Of a stretch of DNA of 64,000 nt, positions 10,666-22,377 are shown piece by piece. The DNA lies in NCBI RefSeq assembly GCF_014633365.1, contig NC_068349.1:14832753-14896752 (forward strand), in the 5' to 3' direction. The position numbers and the translations under genes are program-made. A model generated the notes under the pieces. The model worked only from the letters and a program-made list of their open reading frames with translations, did no database searches and had not been told where the DNA came from. Positions within the stretch are counted from its first letter, which is position 1, and every line of letters starts with the position of its first letter. Source of the DNA: Diospyros lotus. Its lineage: Eukaryota; Streptophyta; Magnoliopsida; Ericales; Ebenaceae.

Positions 10666-12312
10666 ATGTTTATGTGTTATAAAAGGGAAAAGGAAAGTGA
10701 AATTTGTGTGTGTGGGAAAAGTCAAAAGGGAAAAAAGGGGTAGAAAAGTCCAATGGAGTGGGATTGTGAAATGGTTGAAAAGTCAAATGGGTTGTTAGTA
10801 GGAAAGTCAAAATTAAGGGGGAAATGGGAAGAAGGGTTGTCGGATTATGTTTGTGTGTGTGCTTTTGTATTATTTAAATGGATGAAAAAAATGGAGAAAT
10901 TAATGGATAAATATATGAGTTTAAATAAAAGAAAAAAGAAAAATGAAAGTGGAAAATATAAAAGGTAGGGGGGAACTTGGCATGCAAGCCACATTCCATT
11001 CTCCTCTTCACTTTATTTTCTTCCTCTTCCTCTTGTCTTCATTTCTTCTTCTTCCATTTTCTTGTCTTCTCTTATTGATCTTGAAACTCTTGGAGGTGGA
11101 AGGTTGCAGCTCCAGCACTCTTATTCATCGGTCTAGCACCCTTGTTCGTCGATTGAGCCATCTAAATCCATCAAAGGCAAGTTCTTATTCCCCTTTTTAT
11201 TCCTTATGCAAGACCTTTTATTTTCCACCTCTTGGTGGCCGCAAGATTATCTTCTCTTTTGGTTATAAATGCAAGTTCTTATCTCTCCATCTTGTCATAA
11301 TCTTATGATATTGCAATTCATGAGATTTGATGCAAGAAAATCCCCATTTTGGTGTAAGGGGCATGTATTTGTTGTTTATGCAAAAAAATTGTAAATCATT
11401 CTTATTTCTTGCTGGTTCAAGTCGAACTCCTTTTGAGCCTTGAATAGGGTCTTGTGTCACCCTATATTTCTTTAGGAATGATGCTTTTGTTGGCTAGGGT
11501 TAAGAACATGTAAGCATTTAGTGTGTTTTGTATGTATGTTGCCTTGGTGTGAGTCTCTTTCATTGCTGTTTGTCGATTAACTTGCTTGATCTATCGACCG
11601 TTTGGTTTAATTGGTACTATTTGTGTGTTTTTGTATTTTTTCAATCGACAGTTTGGCTCAGAGCTTTCGACTGATGTGGCAAAATTGGCCTTGGCAGTCG
11701 ACCGTTGCCTATCAACTATCAATCGATTGGGAGGAAAGGCTTTTGGTAGTCAACAGATGCTTCCTGTCTGTTGACAGATGCTTCCACTCTCTAGTCATCA
11801 ATTTAACTTCTAAAAAGCTCTTCAACAAATCATAATCCTAAATGTTGTTCCTAGAAGGAGGAGAATCCATAATATGTTCATGTGTGCAATTATTAGTTTC
11901 TATATTATGGTTGATTTTCATGTATGTGGAAGGCTATGATGTGTATGATGAGATGAATAGCCACAAGCATGTTAATAGACGATTCATATGTAGACATGCG
12001 CATAAATTGTGGTATGACATGATTGTGTTAAATGTGATGGGAATGGCCTATGTATGTGTGTATGATAAAGGGCTAGCTTGTAATTGTGTTAAGTATTGTT
12101 TGGGAGAAATTGTGGGGGTATACATAAATATATCCATGTTGGTGCACGTACAACATGATATTAAACTATTCATACTCTTTATACTTTATTATATATATAG
12201 ACATATTGTACATACATATATATTTGAGCCATTTAACTTGACAAAATAAATTATTCTCCTAACTTATTTCCTTAAACATCCAAGTATTCTAAAAATAGTT
12301 TGGGGTGTTACA
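10253..12312 (-). repeat. 3' LTR of the old Ty3/gypsy element
   Basis: It starts TGTAACGACCC and ends GGGGTGTTACA, and is followed directly by old gypsy pol remnants, so it is the 3' LTR of a minus-strand element. Length is 2060 bp. It holds two clusters of GTCGAC-like motifs (10535-10625 and 11570-11785), a (GT)n run and a CT-rich stretch. Plus-strand frames such as 11842-12249 carry no recognisable domain and are taken as noncoding. The matching 5' LTR was not found, because the element is truncated at about 26568. Confidence 0.7.
10638..10665. repeat. (GT)14 microsatellite
   Basis: An uninterrupted run of TG dinucleotides inside the old gypsy LTR. Confidence 0.95.
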
Positions 12313-13442
12313 ACCAACCCCATTTAAAGAAATTTCATCCTTAAAATTTTTCTTAGCTTATACTTGTAGCCTTCAACAAATAAAATGGACTATATCTCAG
12401 TCAAAGAGCTCAGTTTCATTAATGAGTTAAAACACCACAACATTTTGGAAGAGTATAATGAGTCTTATCACTATATTTTCATTTCTTGAAATAAGTGATG
12501 TCATTTCTTCATAATGGCATCCTTGAGCCCCCATGTTGCTTTTACCCGACATGTTCCCTAATTAGGCACACTCCTACTTACCTCAACTTCTCTCTCTTTC
12601 CATCCCTTGTTGTCAGATGTCATGGTGACAACTTGAGGTACACCTGATCTCCCACATTGAATTCCAAGTTGTGTCGCCTCTGATTGGTGTACGACTTTTT
12701 TCTGTTATATGTAGATCGAAACATCTCTTATATCTATCATATCCTCTCAGTCATCTCTCACACCAACTTGGGTCTGCATAATCCATTTCTCTCCGACTTT
12801 GATCTAACAAATGGGTGATTGACACTTTCTTCCATATAGTAACTTGTAAGAAGCCATCCCAATACTACTGTGGTAGCTATTGATATATGCAAGCTCTACC
12901 AATGATAGATGGTCCCCCCAACCACCCTTAAAGTCCAAGATGCAAGCCTTGAACATGTCATTCACCGATTAGATCTTCTTTTTCAATTGTTCATCAGTTT
13001 GCATGTGATAACAGTGTTAGGCCTCAACTTAGTCCCCAAGCAATCTTGCAAGCTTCCTTGAAACCTCAAAGTAAATCTCAAGTCTCAATCTTAGATTATC
13101 CTCACAAGTGTTCCATGTAGCCTGACTATCTTATTGATATATTTCTCTACAAACTTGTGCACAAACTAACCCATTCTTGTTGCCAAAAAGTGTGCGGACT
13201 TTGTGAGTGGATCTACCATGACCCATACAACATCATTGCCTTTCTAGATTTTAAGGAATCACATTATAAAGTCCATTGCGACACACTCCCACTTTTATTC
13301 TGGGATTTCTACCAATCACATTTGACCTACCTATTTTTTATGGTTAATTTTCACTCACTGGCATGTGTCACATTGTGTAACCCTTCTCACCGTACTCGTT
13401 TTCATCCCTTGCCACCAATAGATTTCTCAAAGATCTTGGTAC
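12313..13442 (-). pseudogene. Old Ty3/gypsy pol: integrase and C-terminal remnant
   Basis: On the minus strand this corresponds, segment by segment, to 18803-20080 of the complete chromovirus. It has a polypurine-like start next to the LTR, the chromodomain-side region, the integrase region around 12850-13100 and the zinc-binding/integrase N-terminal part near 13150-13430 (for example 'aattttcactcactggcatg' at 13345-13364). Frames are heavily broken. The sequence stops at the insertion of solo LTR copy C and resumes at 15211. Confidence 0.65.
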
Positions 13443-13447
13443 ATCTT

Positions 13448-15210
13448 TGATGTTTTACACTTGTGTTTAGTTTTGATGATAAAAAACAACATTTGATTTT
13501 GATCCCTAAGTCATGAGTCAAGTTCATGATTTTCAACAAAAATCAATTTCAATATCAAGTATTATTTTGTTAAAATGAAAACCAAATTAATTATATTCTT
13601 ATACATATGGAGATTTGCAAAAACAAGTATTAAGATTTAAAAGAATCTCCTAAATGATTTTTATAAATTGATTTTGAATCATTAGATAAATGAAGCAAAC
13701 ATTTTCAAAGGTAAAAGACTATACATGCTCTTTATAGATTAATGTTTTTGTCTTTAACATGATTTTAATGATAAAATTCAATTGTATTTTATGATGTAAT
13801 TATTTTATTAATTTTATTATCTTGGTGCTCTAAATTTCTTTTATATGATTTATTATACATCAAAATAAAAATTAATTCAATCATACAATTAAATGTCAAA
13901 AATCTTGATATAGAATTTTTTATGACTTTTGAAATATTATTTTTTATTTTAAATTGTTGAATAAAAATTAAATCTAATGTCAAAATATCTTGTGATAAAT
14001 TTCTTAATGACATTTAGAATATTATGTTTTTATTTGATTAAAAGAATAATAATAATACTTATTAAGTGAAAATTAATTTCATAATGTGACAAATTTGTAT
14101 TTGAAATATTATGATTTTTATTTAATTAAAAAAAGGTCCAAAAAGTTATTTTTCAAAGAGTTTTAAAAAATGAAACCATTGTTGCTGCTCCTTTAACTTG
14201 AACCCTTGATCTAGCCAAAGCCTAAGCCTGAAGTTCAAACAAGGAAACACTCCATGTAAAAGCTCATTTGTTCATATATGCACTCAAATTAATATACATA
14301 GTAATTTGCTGACCGATTGTTCTCCAACTATCAACCAATTTTCTCTTTTCTGTCGATAGACATAATTCTTGCCTTGCATTTGTCGACCGACCAAAACCAT
14401 CTGTCGACCGTTTTCACTCAATTGTCGACCGGATTTTGAATTTTTACTCTTCTATCAATTGATGCCTTGCATCTATCTACTGTTTGTGTCGCAGAAACAC
14501 CCAACAACTAGTTTGTCCACTTCTCTCAAGTGCTCTTTCCACTTCCAATGACAAAATTTGTGAATGGGTTCTTAAGACACTATAAATACAAGCCAAATGG
14601 GTTATTCAAATCAACCAAGAGGATTGATTTCAAGCTTTCAAGTGTTCATTTTTTCAAAAGCTTAATTATTTCATTTGTTCTTCATTTTTCTCTCTAAAGG
14701 CTTTGATTATCATTTGCATTATTTTGTTCAAGACTTGTATTTATATTGAGAGAACTTGTAACTAAGAGTGTCTACTCTTAGATCCTTTCTTTTATTACTC
14801 TTGGTTTTTCTAGCAAGATTGCTAGAGGCTTACTTGTTTAAGAAAGAGGTTGTATTACCTAATTTGTTGCTAGAGGGTTTGCTTGTCAAAGTAAGAGGTC
14901 GTAAACTCCTAACTTGTTACTAGAAGGCCTATCCAGAGAGACAAAAGGTTTTTAGTGGATTAGTTGAAAAATCCTTAGTTAGGTATTAAGGTAGTGGATT
15001 AGGCTTAATTTAAACCGAACCACTATATATCATTGTGTCTCTTCTTTGCTTGTGCTCTTTATTTCATTTATTGTTCTAAGCATTTCTATAACCCTCACTT
15101 GCACTAAGATCTTACTCTTCAAAAAAGATTTAAAAAATTCAATCAAATTTTTAAATAACCTAATTCACCCTCCTCATGTGTATTGGTGTCATTGCTATAC
15201 AAACCTAACA
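13448..15210 (+). mobile_element. Solo LTR, family S copy C, with near-perfect TSD
   Basis: It starts TGATGTTTTACAC and ends ACCTAACA (TG...CA), flanked by ATCTT (13443-13447) and ATCCT (15211-15215), which differ at one base. Length is 1763 bp. It aligns with copies A and B, including the GTCGACCG cluster (14340-14440) and the 'aaccgaaccactatatatc' block. The extra length relative to copy B lies mostly in an AT-rich segment at 13720-14160. No coding capacity. It sits inside the old gypsy pol. Confidence 0.85.
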
Positions 15211-15446
15211 ATCCTGGTACACTAGGGTGTACAATGTTACTAGGTTTGGTGTCCTTCATCTAAAATTAATTGCCTCAATCCCAGTTGGTTAGGCACATAC
15301 ACTTTACCTCAAAACCTAAGAATGCCCTAACGCATCTCAAAATCAAAACTCTTTGTTGACAATGATCATCTACCCATAGTTTTACACATTTGTCCCCCTA
15401 TAAGCCACTCACATATCTGGTTTATCAAGTCCAGTCAAACCACTTG
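15211..15446 (-). pseudogene. Old Ty3/gypsy pol fragment (RNase H to integrase linker)
   Basis: Continues the old gypsy pol interrupted at 13443; compare the corresponding part of the complete element at about 20070-20300. It is too broken to translate and is identified by order and similarity. It ends at the CACTA insertion. Confidence 0.5.
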
Positions 15447-16489
15447 CACTACGAAAAAATTAATATTTTGCGCCAATTTTTTAAATTGCCACAAAATATA
15501 TTTTTTACGGTAGTTTCTTTAATATTCTTGCGGGCGATTTTAAAAAACTGTCACAAAATTTAAAAATTTTAAATTTTAAGATTAAATTTTGTGGCAATTT
15601 TTGAAAAAGAGCCATTAAATTTAGAAAATAATTTAATAATTAAAAAATAAAAATTAAATTTTGTGGCAGTTTTGAAAAATCACAGTAAAATTTAGAAAAT
15701 AATTTAATAATAAAAAAATTAAATTAAATTAACATTTGCGACGATTTTGAAGAACCGCCGCTAAATTCATTAAAGAATTAAATTTTGGGGTTGTTTTTGT
15801 AAAACTACTGCAAAATTTAGAAAATAATTTAATAATTAAAAAATAAAATTTATTTTAAAAATATATAAAATTTGGATAATTTATAAAAAAAATTAAAAAA
15901 ATATGTTAACTCTTCTTTTTATTTTTTAATCAATTAATTTATTTTTTTAATTCAATTAATTTATTTTTAATTTATATTAAAAAATATAAAATGTAATTTT
16001 GGAAAATAGTTGTTGGATTAGCATATAATTAAAATGCATGTGTATATAACAAGAAGGCTTCGCAGATCAGCTAGCTTTGCCCTCGTACGCACTTATAGGA
16101 GGTTAGAGATCAAAATTGGGGAAGGAGGAAGGCAGCTAGAATAAAATTCCAGCATCGCCACTTGGCACAAAGACATATGCCCACGTCATGCACAGGATAG
16201 CCAGGCGCGCATGCAGCGGAAAGCCATGCACATGAACGCGCATCGAAAACAGCAACAATTCTGAAATCGCTGCCAAAGTTCAAAAATTTTAGCATTTTTT
16301 AGCAACGGTTCTGAAATCACTGCTAAATATTTTAAAAATCGCCACAAAAAATATAATTTACCATAGTTACTCTAGTGGTTGCTGAAAACCGCCGCTAAAT
16401 GCTCCACGATGGTTGTATTTGCTACGGTTTTTAAAATCGTCGCAAAATGCAAAAAGAAATCGCCACAAAAATCTAATTTTTTTGTAATG
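15447..16489. mobile_element. Non-autonomous CACTA element, family II copy 1
   Basis: It starts CACTACGAAAAAATTA and ends TAATTTTTTTGTAATG, imperfect complements of each other. Flanks are TTG (15444-15446) and TAG (16490-16492), a 3-bp duplication with one mismatch. Subterminal repeats are variations of AACCGCCGCTAAAT and TTTTGCGACG separated by AT-rich spacers. The GC-richer core (16060-16250) resembles, in inverse orientation, the core of the copy at 27534-28825. No transposase frame. Confidence 0.75.
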
Positions 16490-16683
16490 TAGGTTAGTGA
16501 TAAAAGCAAATGGTTCTTAGGAACCACATTCACTATCAACTAGCTAGAAACCTCTAACAAATGCCACTTATGGGTCATCAACCCAGCCACATTAGTAGGC
16601 TACCTCCTACTCAAAGCGCTAGCCACCACGTTGGCATGCTCCAGGTGATACTAGATGGTGTAATCATAGTTTTTGAGGAATTC
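16490..16683 (-). pseudogene. Old Ty3/gypsy pol fragment (RNase H region)
   Basis: Short remnant between the CACTA element and the complete chromovirus. It is the continuation of 15211-15446 and is followed on the far side of the nested element by 26314. Its last five bases, AATTC (16679-16683), are the target duplicated by the chromovirus insertion. Confidence 0.6.
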
Positions 16684-18802
16684 TGTAACACCCCACTTAC
16701 CCTGAGCGTGTTATGCCTTAGGAAATTGGGTCTTTTTTTTTTTTTTTTCAAAACTACATTAGTCCCGAATTTCCTCAGACCTATCTAGTGCTTGACGGAA
16801 TATTTCATACACTAGAGATAAATATAATCTTATAAAACGGAAGCTGAATCGGACCTGCTCATGGCATTACATACGTAAATAACTGAACATGGCATTTATT
16901 ACAAAGTTAATACATAAGCTTCTGAAGATAAATTAAAACGTACATAATTCTTAAACTATTCATATGACAACATAACATGGCACATTTACTCGTTTCTTGA
17001 CGTCTCGCGTCACTACACATCTTCAACCTCTGTATCATCACTGCAAATGCCAACTGGAACGTCGAATGTTCCAGGGGCGAACCCAAGTTAGATGATGAAC
17101 CATCTAAGTAAGGGTACATAATGCTATATCATGTGTGTATGCAATGTCTTTCCTCGTAGGTGTCAACTGCACCCCTCATGCTACTTACCATTTTTGCGGC
17201 CACCTCTTTCGAAGCCAGGGTGTATGGGTGCACCCTTGGTAAAGCAGCGGTGCCAGTTCGTACTCCCTACAGCCTTAATGCAAGTGATCAATGATATCAA
17301 CGTGTATTTATGCATTTCATAATCATGTCATGTATGCAGTCTATGTGATGGGTACATATCAGAGTATGTCAATATGATGAAAACATTCTCGAAGATAAAC
17401 ATTTATAACCGTACTAAGCTTTGAAACGGTACACTTACTGCTAAGTTATCTCGAGAAACGTGTCGGCCTCGAAAACTGTGTCGAGCGGGCTATTTCCCAA
17501 TCCTCTTGCCACAAGAGACTCCTAAAACATTAAATTTATTTTCAGAATATTACTTTACTATTTTTTCATAATTTCTACAATTTCTCTTTATTTCTAAGCC
17601 TTATTTCTTCAAAATTACATAATAATTATCTAGACTTTCATATAATCCAATTTCTCTTTACTAATATTCCTTAAATAATATTTCTAGCCTTCTTGGAATT
17701 TTTCAAATTAAACTCCTATTTTTTCCTTATTTCCATAATAGAAAAATTACTTAAATAAATAATAAATTTAGCATTTTCTAGAGAATTTTTCACAAAATAA
17801 AACATAAACAATATTCTAGATTTTCTAGAATTTTTTCGAAATTTTTCAAAACATTTTCTTATTTTTATTTTATTTTCTTTTCCTTTCTTTCATTTTCTTT
17901 TCTTTCCCTTTTTTTCTTTTCTTTATTTTTTCTTGTGGGCGCGTGGAAGGCACGCGTCTTCTTCCCACTCGTGGGCGCATGCAACCACGCACCCATCTGG
18001 TTCGTTTTCGCCGATGGCCCTCTCGCCACCGGCGACGATGCCGAGCCTCCAAGCTTCAAAAGAAGCTTCCCTCCCACTTAATTTCGACCTCCCGAACCCG
18101 ATTATGGCCTTAAATTTTAGAAAGAAGCACGAGAAGTACCTCGATTTTGCATTTGAAGGCGAGGCTCCGGTAAAGTCGCGATTTTTCGGCGAGCTTGATT
18201 CCTCCTTCTCTGTTGCTCCGTTGGCCACCAAATGCTCCAGAAATGTTGCCCACGAAGCAAGGATCAAAACCCCACTCTCAAATCCTCTCAACACTGCCCC
18301 AAATGCCCGATCTAAGCAATGAAATTTTTGGATGAATGGCCTTGCTCAAACTCGGCTATTTATAGCCCAAACTTGGCGTGTCCTGTATCGCCACCCGTCT
18401 GGGAAGCCACTCCGACGATCATCTCTTCATTAATTGCCCCCCTCTCCCTGGTTTCCTTGTTGCAGGCGCAACCAGGACATGGGGCACACCTACTCTGATT
18501 TTTTCAAATTTTCTGGATTTTTTTTCTATATATACATACATACATATACATATTTATAATACACATACATACTTACATACGAGTCTATATATACATACAA
18601 TAATACAAAATCCAAATTATGATGTTTTTACTATCTATCTTATTTAATTATAAATTTAACTACTAAATTTATACATACCCACTAAACCTTATCTCATTTA
18701 ATTATAAATTTAACTACTAAATTTATACATATCCATTAAAATTTTAATAATTCTCTAGGGCTTAAAATTATGATTTTATTTATGGTGACCTAGGGTATTA
18801 CA
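16684..18802 (-). repeat. 3' LTR of the chromovirus
   Basis: TGTAACACCCC at the left and GGGTATTACA at the right. It contains a TATA-like box on the minus strand (CTATAAATAG, complement of 18356-18365), then a GC-rich leader (17930-18300) and a purine-rich stretch on that strand (17870-17935). Small plus-strand frames at 17131-17322 and 17933-18322 lie within it and are not considered genes. Confidence 0.92.
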
Positions 18803-18821
18803 TTCTCCCCTCCTTACAAAA
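18803..18821 (-). other. Polypurine tract of the chromovirus
   Basis: On the minus strand the sequence just upstream of the 3' LTR reads TAAGGAGGGGAGAA, the usual site for priming plus-strand DNA synthesis. Confidence 0.8.
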
Positions 18822-18841
18822 ATTTCATCCTTGAAATTTGA

Positions 18842-19195
18842 TCATTCCTCACTCATAGGGTCTTCAAAAAGGTATGAAAAATTGAGCTTCATGTCTTCTT
18901 CTCGCTCCCAAGTTATCTCCTCACTTACCGGGTTTCTCCATAGAACTTTCACAAGGGGAATTGACTTGTTTCTCAGGACTTGATCCCTACGATCCAAAAT
19001 TTTGATCGGTTTCTCAACGTACGAAAGATTTTCTTGAACCTCGACAGCTTCGGTTGGCATTACCTGAGAGGGATCTGGCTCATGCTTACGGAGTTGCGAT
19101 ACATGAAATACATCGTGGAGGTTCGATAGAGTCAAGGGTAGAGTAAGTCGATAAGCGACTGGTCCAATTCTTTCCATTATATCATACGGACCCAT
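18842..19195 (-). pseudogene. Integrase C-terminus with chromodomain-like module
   Basis: An open stretch of 117 codons ends the pol polyprotein. The first part (GPVAYRLTLP, LHDVFHVSQLRK) is the GPF/Y-type module of Ty3/gypsy integrases. The last part (VLWRNPVSEEITWEREEDMK) resembles the chromodomain of plant chromoviruses, which is thought to steer integration toward marked heterochromatin. The methionine at its start is internal to pol. The frame connects poorly with the integrase core because of stops between 19195 and 19790. Confidence 0.85.
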
Positions 19196-20180
19196 ACACC
19201 TGGGGCTTAACTTACCCTTTTTCTTGTTGCTTCAGGTCACCATTCTTAGTGGAGATATCTTTAGGTACCCTTTATCACCAACTTGGAACTCTAAATTCCT
19301 TCTCCTCGTATCCACATAGGACTTCTGACAATCCTGAGCTTCCTTGATTGTTTCTCGAATGATCTTTATCTTTTCTGTTGTCTCCTGAACTATCTTGGGT
19401 CCCAAGATTTGACGTTCACCCCCTTCAGTCCAGTATATCGGGGATCTACATTTTCATCCGTATAAAGCTTTATATGGAGCCATTTCAATGCTGCTGTGAT
19501 AGCTGTTATTGTAAGCGAATTCTACTAAAGGTAAATGTTCTTCCCAGCTACCTAGAAAGTCAATAGCACAGGCTTGCAACATATCTTCTAAGGTCTAAAT
19601 GGTTCTTTCCGATTAATCATCAGTCTGGGGATGATAGGCTGTACTTAGCCTAAGCTCAGTACCTAAACTCTTTTGCAGACTTCCCCAAAACCTAAAAGTG
19701 AACCTCGGGTCGCGGTCTGATACAATACTTACAGGCACTCCATGCAATCTGACAATCTCGTTCAAATATTGCTGGGCCAATTTGCTGATCAGTTAGCTAA
19801 CTTTCATCGCTAGAAAATGAGCAGACTTAGACAATCTGTCAACTATCACCCAAATAGCATCATTTCCTTTAGGACTTCTTGGCAATCTTGTCACGAAATC
19901 CATTGTAATATGTTCCCATTTCCATTTTGGGATTTCTAATGGCTGCAAACTTCCACCCGATTTCTGATACTCAATCTTGATTCTTTGACACATGTCGCAT
20001 TGACTAACATATCTTGCCACGCTTTTCTTCATTCCCGGCCACTAATACATAGCCTTCAAGTCTTAGTACATCTTGGTGGCACCAAGGTATATCGAGTATC
20101 TGGATCGATGGGCTTCTCCTAAAATTACATGTCGCAATTCCCTCACGCAAGGTACATATATCCTACCTTGAAACCGAATG
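19196..20180 (-). pseudogene. Integrase zinc-binding and catalytic core region
   Basis: The clearest frame is 19793-20032: CDMCQRIK is the cysteine half of the HHCC zinc-binding domain, followed by WKWEHITMDFVTRLP with the first catalytic Asp and VIVDRLSKSAHF. The remaining core lies at 19200-19790, including a region equivalent to [20 protein letters not shown] read with frame changes. Stops interrupt it (for example near 19600 and 19790), so no full integrase can be made from this copy. Confidence 0.8.
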
Positions 20181-20326
20181 ATGTTTTCTCTTACCTCAAA
20201 TTCTGGTCTCTTTACTTGCCCATGCTCGTCAATCCACATTTTTATTCGAGAGTCTTCTGAGTAAGCCTGTCGTATCTGATTTATTAATTCTGGTTGCAGC
20301 GTGAGACTAGCTGCATAAGCAGAGTT

Positions 20327-20824
20327 TCATTGGGAAACTACTCCTACCATCATCAGGTTAAAAGTTTCAACTAGCTTCCATTCTGCCATCATCATTCCAG
20401 CCACACAAGTGTTTTTTTTTCTGCTTAGGGCATCAGCCACAACGTTAGCTTTACCTGGATGGTATAGGATAGTGCAATTGTAATCCTTTAACAGCTCCAT
20501 CCATCTCCATTGCCTCATGTTTAACTCTTTTTGTGAGAGCACGTATTGTAGGCTCTTATGATCAGTAAAAATTTCGAACTTCTTGCCATATAAATAATGT
20601 CTACAAATCTTTAAGGCAAACACCACTGCTACCAACTCCAAATCGTGGGTCAGGTAGTTCCTCTCGTGGTTCTTGAGCTGTCGGGATCCATAGGCGATGA
20701 CCCTACTGTGCTACATCAGCACACACCCTAAACCGTTTCTTGAGGCGTCAGTGTATACCATAAATCCTCCTGATCCATTTGGCATAGCCAGTACTGGAGC
20801 GGTTGTCAACTTATCCTTAAGCGC
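20327..20824 (-). pseudogene. RNase H domain of the chromovirus pol
   Basis: The frame 20327-20641 carries [47 protein letters not shown] and [15 protein letters not shown], the ordered motifs of Ty3/gypsy RNase H, including the Glu, the TDH Asp and the final Asp. It removes the RNA strand of the replication hybrid. The upstream part to 20824 joins the reverse transcriptase through at least one stop (the line before 20641 reads NHERN-like residues in another codon register). Confidence 0.85.
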
Positions 20825-21680
20825 CTAAAAGCTTTCTTCGCACCGCTCGCTCCAATCGAACTTCACCCCTTTCTGAGTTAACTTGGTGAGGGGCATTGCA
20901 ATCATGAAAAATCCTTCCACGAACTTTCTATAATATCCAGCTAATCCCAAGAAACTCTTAACTTCGGTAACCGACTGAGGTTGCTTCCAATTCTTCACAG
21001 CTGCTATCTTGGCCAGGTCGACCGATATTCCTTCGACCAATATGACATGCCCTAAAAATGCCACTTGGTATAACCAGAATTCACATTTCAAGAATTTGGC
21101 ATATAACTTATGTTTTTGCAATGTTTGCAATATTACCCTTAAATGTGACTCGTGCTCTTCTTCCGAGGGAGAGTATAGCAGTATGTTGTCTATAAACACG
21201 ATCACATTTTTTTCTAAAAATGGTCTGAAGACTCGATTCATAGTATCTATAAAAGCTACTGAGGCATTGGTTAGCCCGAACGGCATCACCAAAAATTCAT
21301 AGTGCCCATATCGAGAACGAAAAGTTGTCTTGGGCACATCTTCTGCCTTGATCCTCAATTGATAGTACCCTGATCTCAAGTCAATTTTTGAGAAGACCTT
21401 GGCTCCTTGTAATTGGTCAAACAACTCCTCTATTCTGGGAGTGGGAACTTATTCTTAACAGTTATCTTATTCAGCTACCAATAGTCTATACACATCCTTA
21501 GACTCCCATCCTTTTTCTTAACAAAGAGTACCGGTACACCCCATGGCAACATGCTTGGTCTAATGAACCCCTTGTCCAACAACTCCTGAAGTTGGGTCTT
21601 TAATTCCCTTAATTCTACAGGGGCCATTTTATATGGGGGTATAGAAATCGGACCTGCCCTCGGCACAATTTCTATCGAAA
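20825..21680 (-). pseudogene. Reverse transcriptase of the chromovirus, catalytic Asp lost
   Basis: Two frames cover it. At 21475-21666 the fingers region reads [20 protein letters not shown], then [20 protein letters not shown] and CIDYW. At 20825-21424 it continues [35 protein letters not shown] and [10 protein letters not shown]. The active-site block, normally FIDD, is FIDN: the second catalytic aspartate is asparagine. A TAG stop (21475-21477) lies where the family has glutamine, and a one-base loss near 21435 shifts the frame. Enzyme activity is therefore not expected. Confidence 0.92.
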
Positions 21681-21810
21681 ACTCAATCTCTTTCTAAGGT
21701 GGAAATCCAGATAATTCTTCGGGAAACACACCCCTAAACTCTCTAACGATTCGCACTTCTTCAATTTTTAACTGTTCCTTGCTTTTCCCTTGGACACAAG
21801 CCAAGTATCC

Positions 21811-22377
21811 CTATGCCCCTTGACGTAATAGTTTCTCAGCCTTTAGAGCAGAGATCCACTTCCATTCATTTGCCCTCTTTTTCCCTTGAAACTTGACGTT
21901 CGAGTCTCCGCTCTTGAGACAAATTGTCTTAGATTTACAGTCCAATGTAGCATTATATTTGGTCAGGAAGTTCATTCCTATAATCACGTCAAAATCTTGA
22001 AATTCCAAAAGGATTAGATCCACCAAGAACTCAACTTCTCCTATCTGAATCTTCCTATTTTTGTATCCTGAAGTGGTTTCTAGAGACTTCCCCATTGGGG
22101 TTGCCACAATCATACGACAGTTCAAGTTTTTCGATTTTTCCCCTAGTACTTCAACACATGCATATGAAATGAATGAATGACTTACTCCTGAATCTATCAA
22201 AACATGCATAAGAATACCAGATGTAGACATGATACCTTCGATTACTGCTGGATCTTCTACCGCATCTTGCCGAGTTAGGTGAAACACTTTTCCCTGCTGC
22301 ACCCTGGCATTTTCGGACGATCCCTGAGGTTGACTCATCTGCCATGGCTTGGGGCAATCCTTTGCAAAATGTCCCAT
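21811..22377 (-). pseudogene. Retropepsin-like aspartic protease region
   Basis: The 188-codon frame begins in the zinc-knuckle linker (MGHFAKDCPK) and contains VLIDSGVSHSFIS, the DSG active-site motif of retroviral-type aspartic proteases, followed by FDVIIGMNFLTKYNATLDC, the conserved flap-distal block. It would process the Gag-Pol polyprotein. This part is open but is flanked by stops on the pol side. Confidence 0.85.

Noticed and set aside
11842..12249. 135-codon plus-strand frame as a host gene
   Set aside because: It lies inside the old gypsy LTR, antisense to the element, in AT-rich sequence with no recognisable domain.
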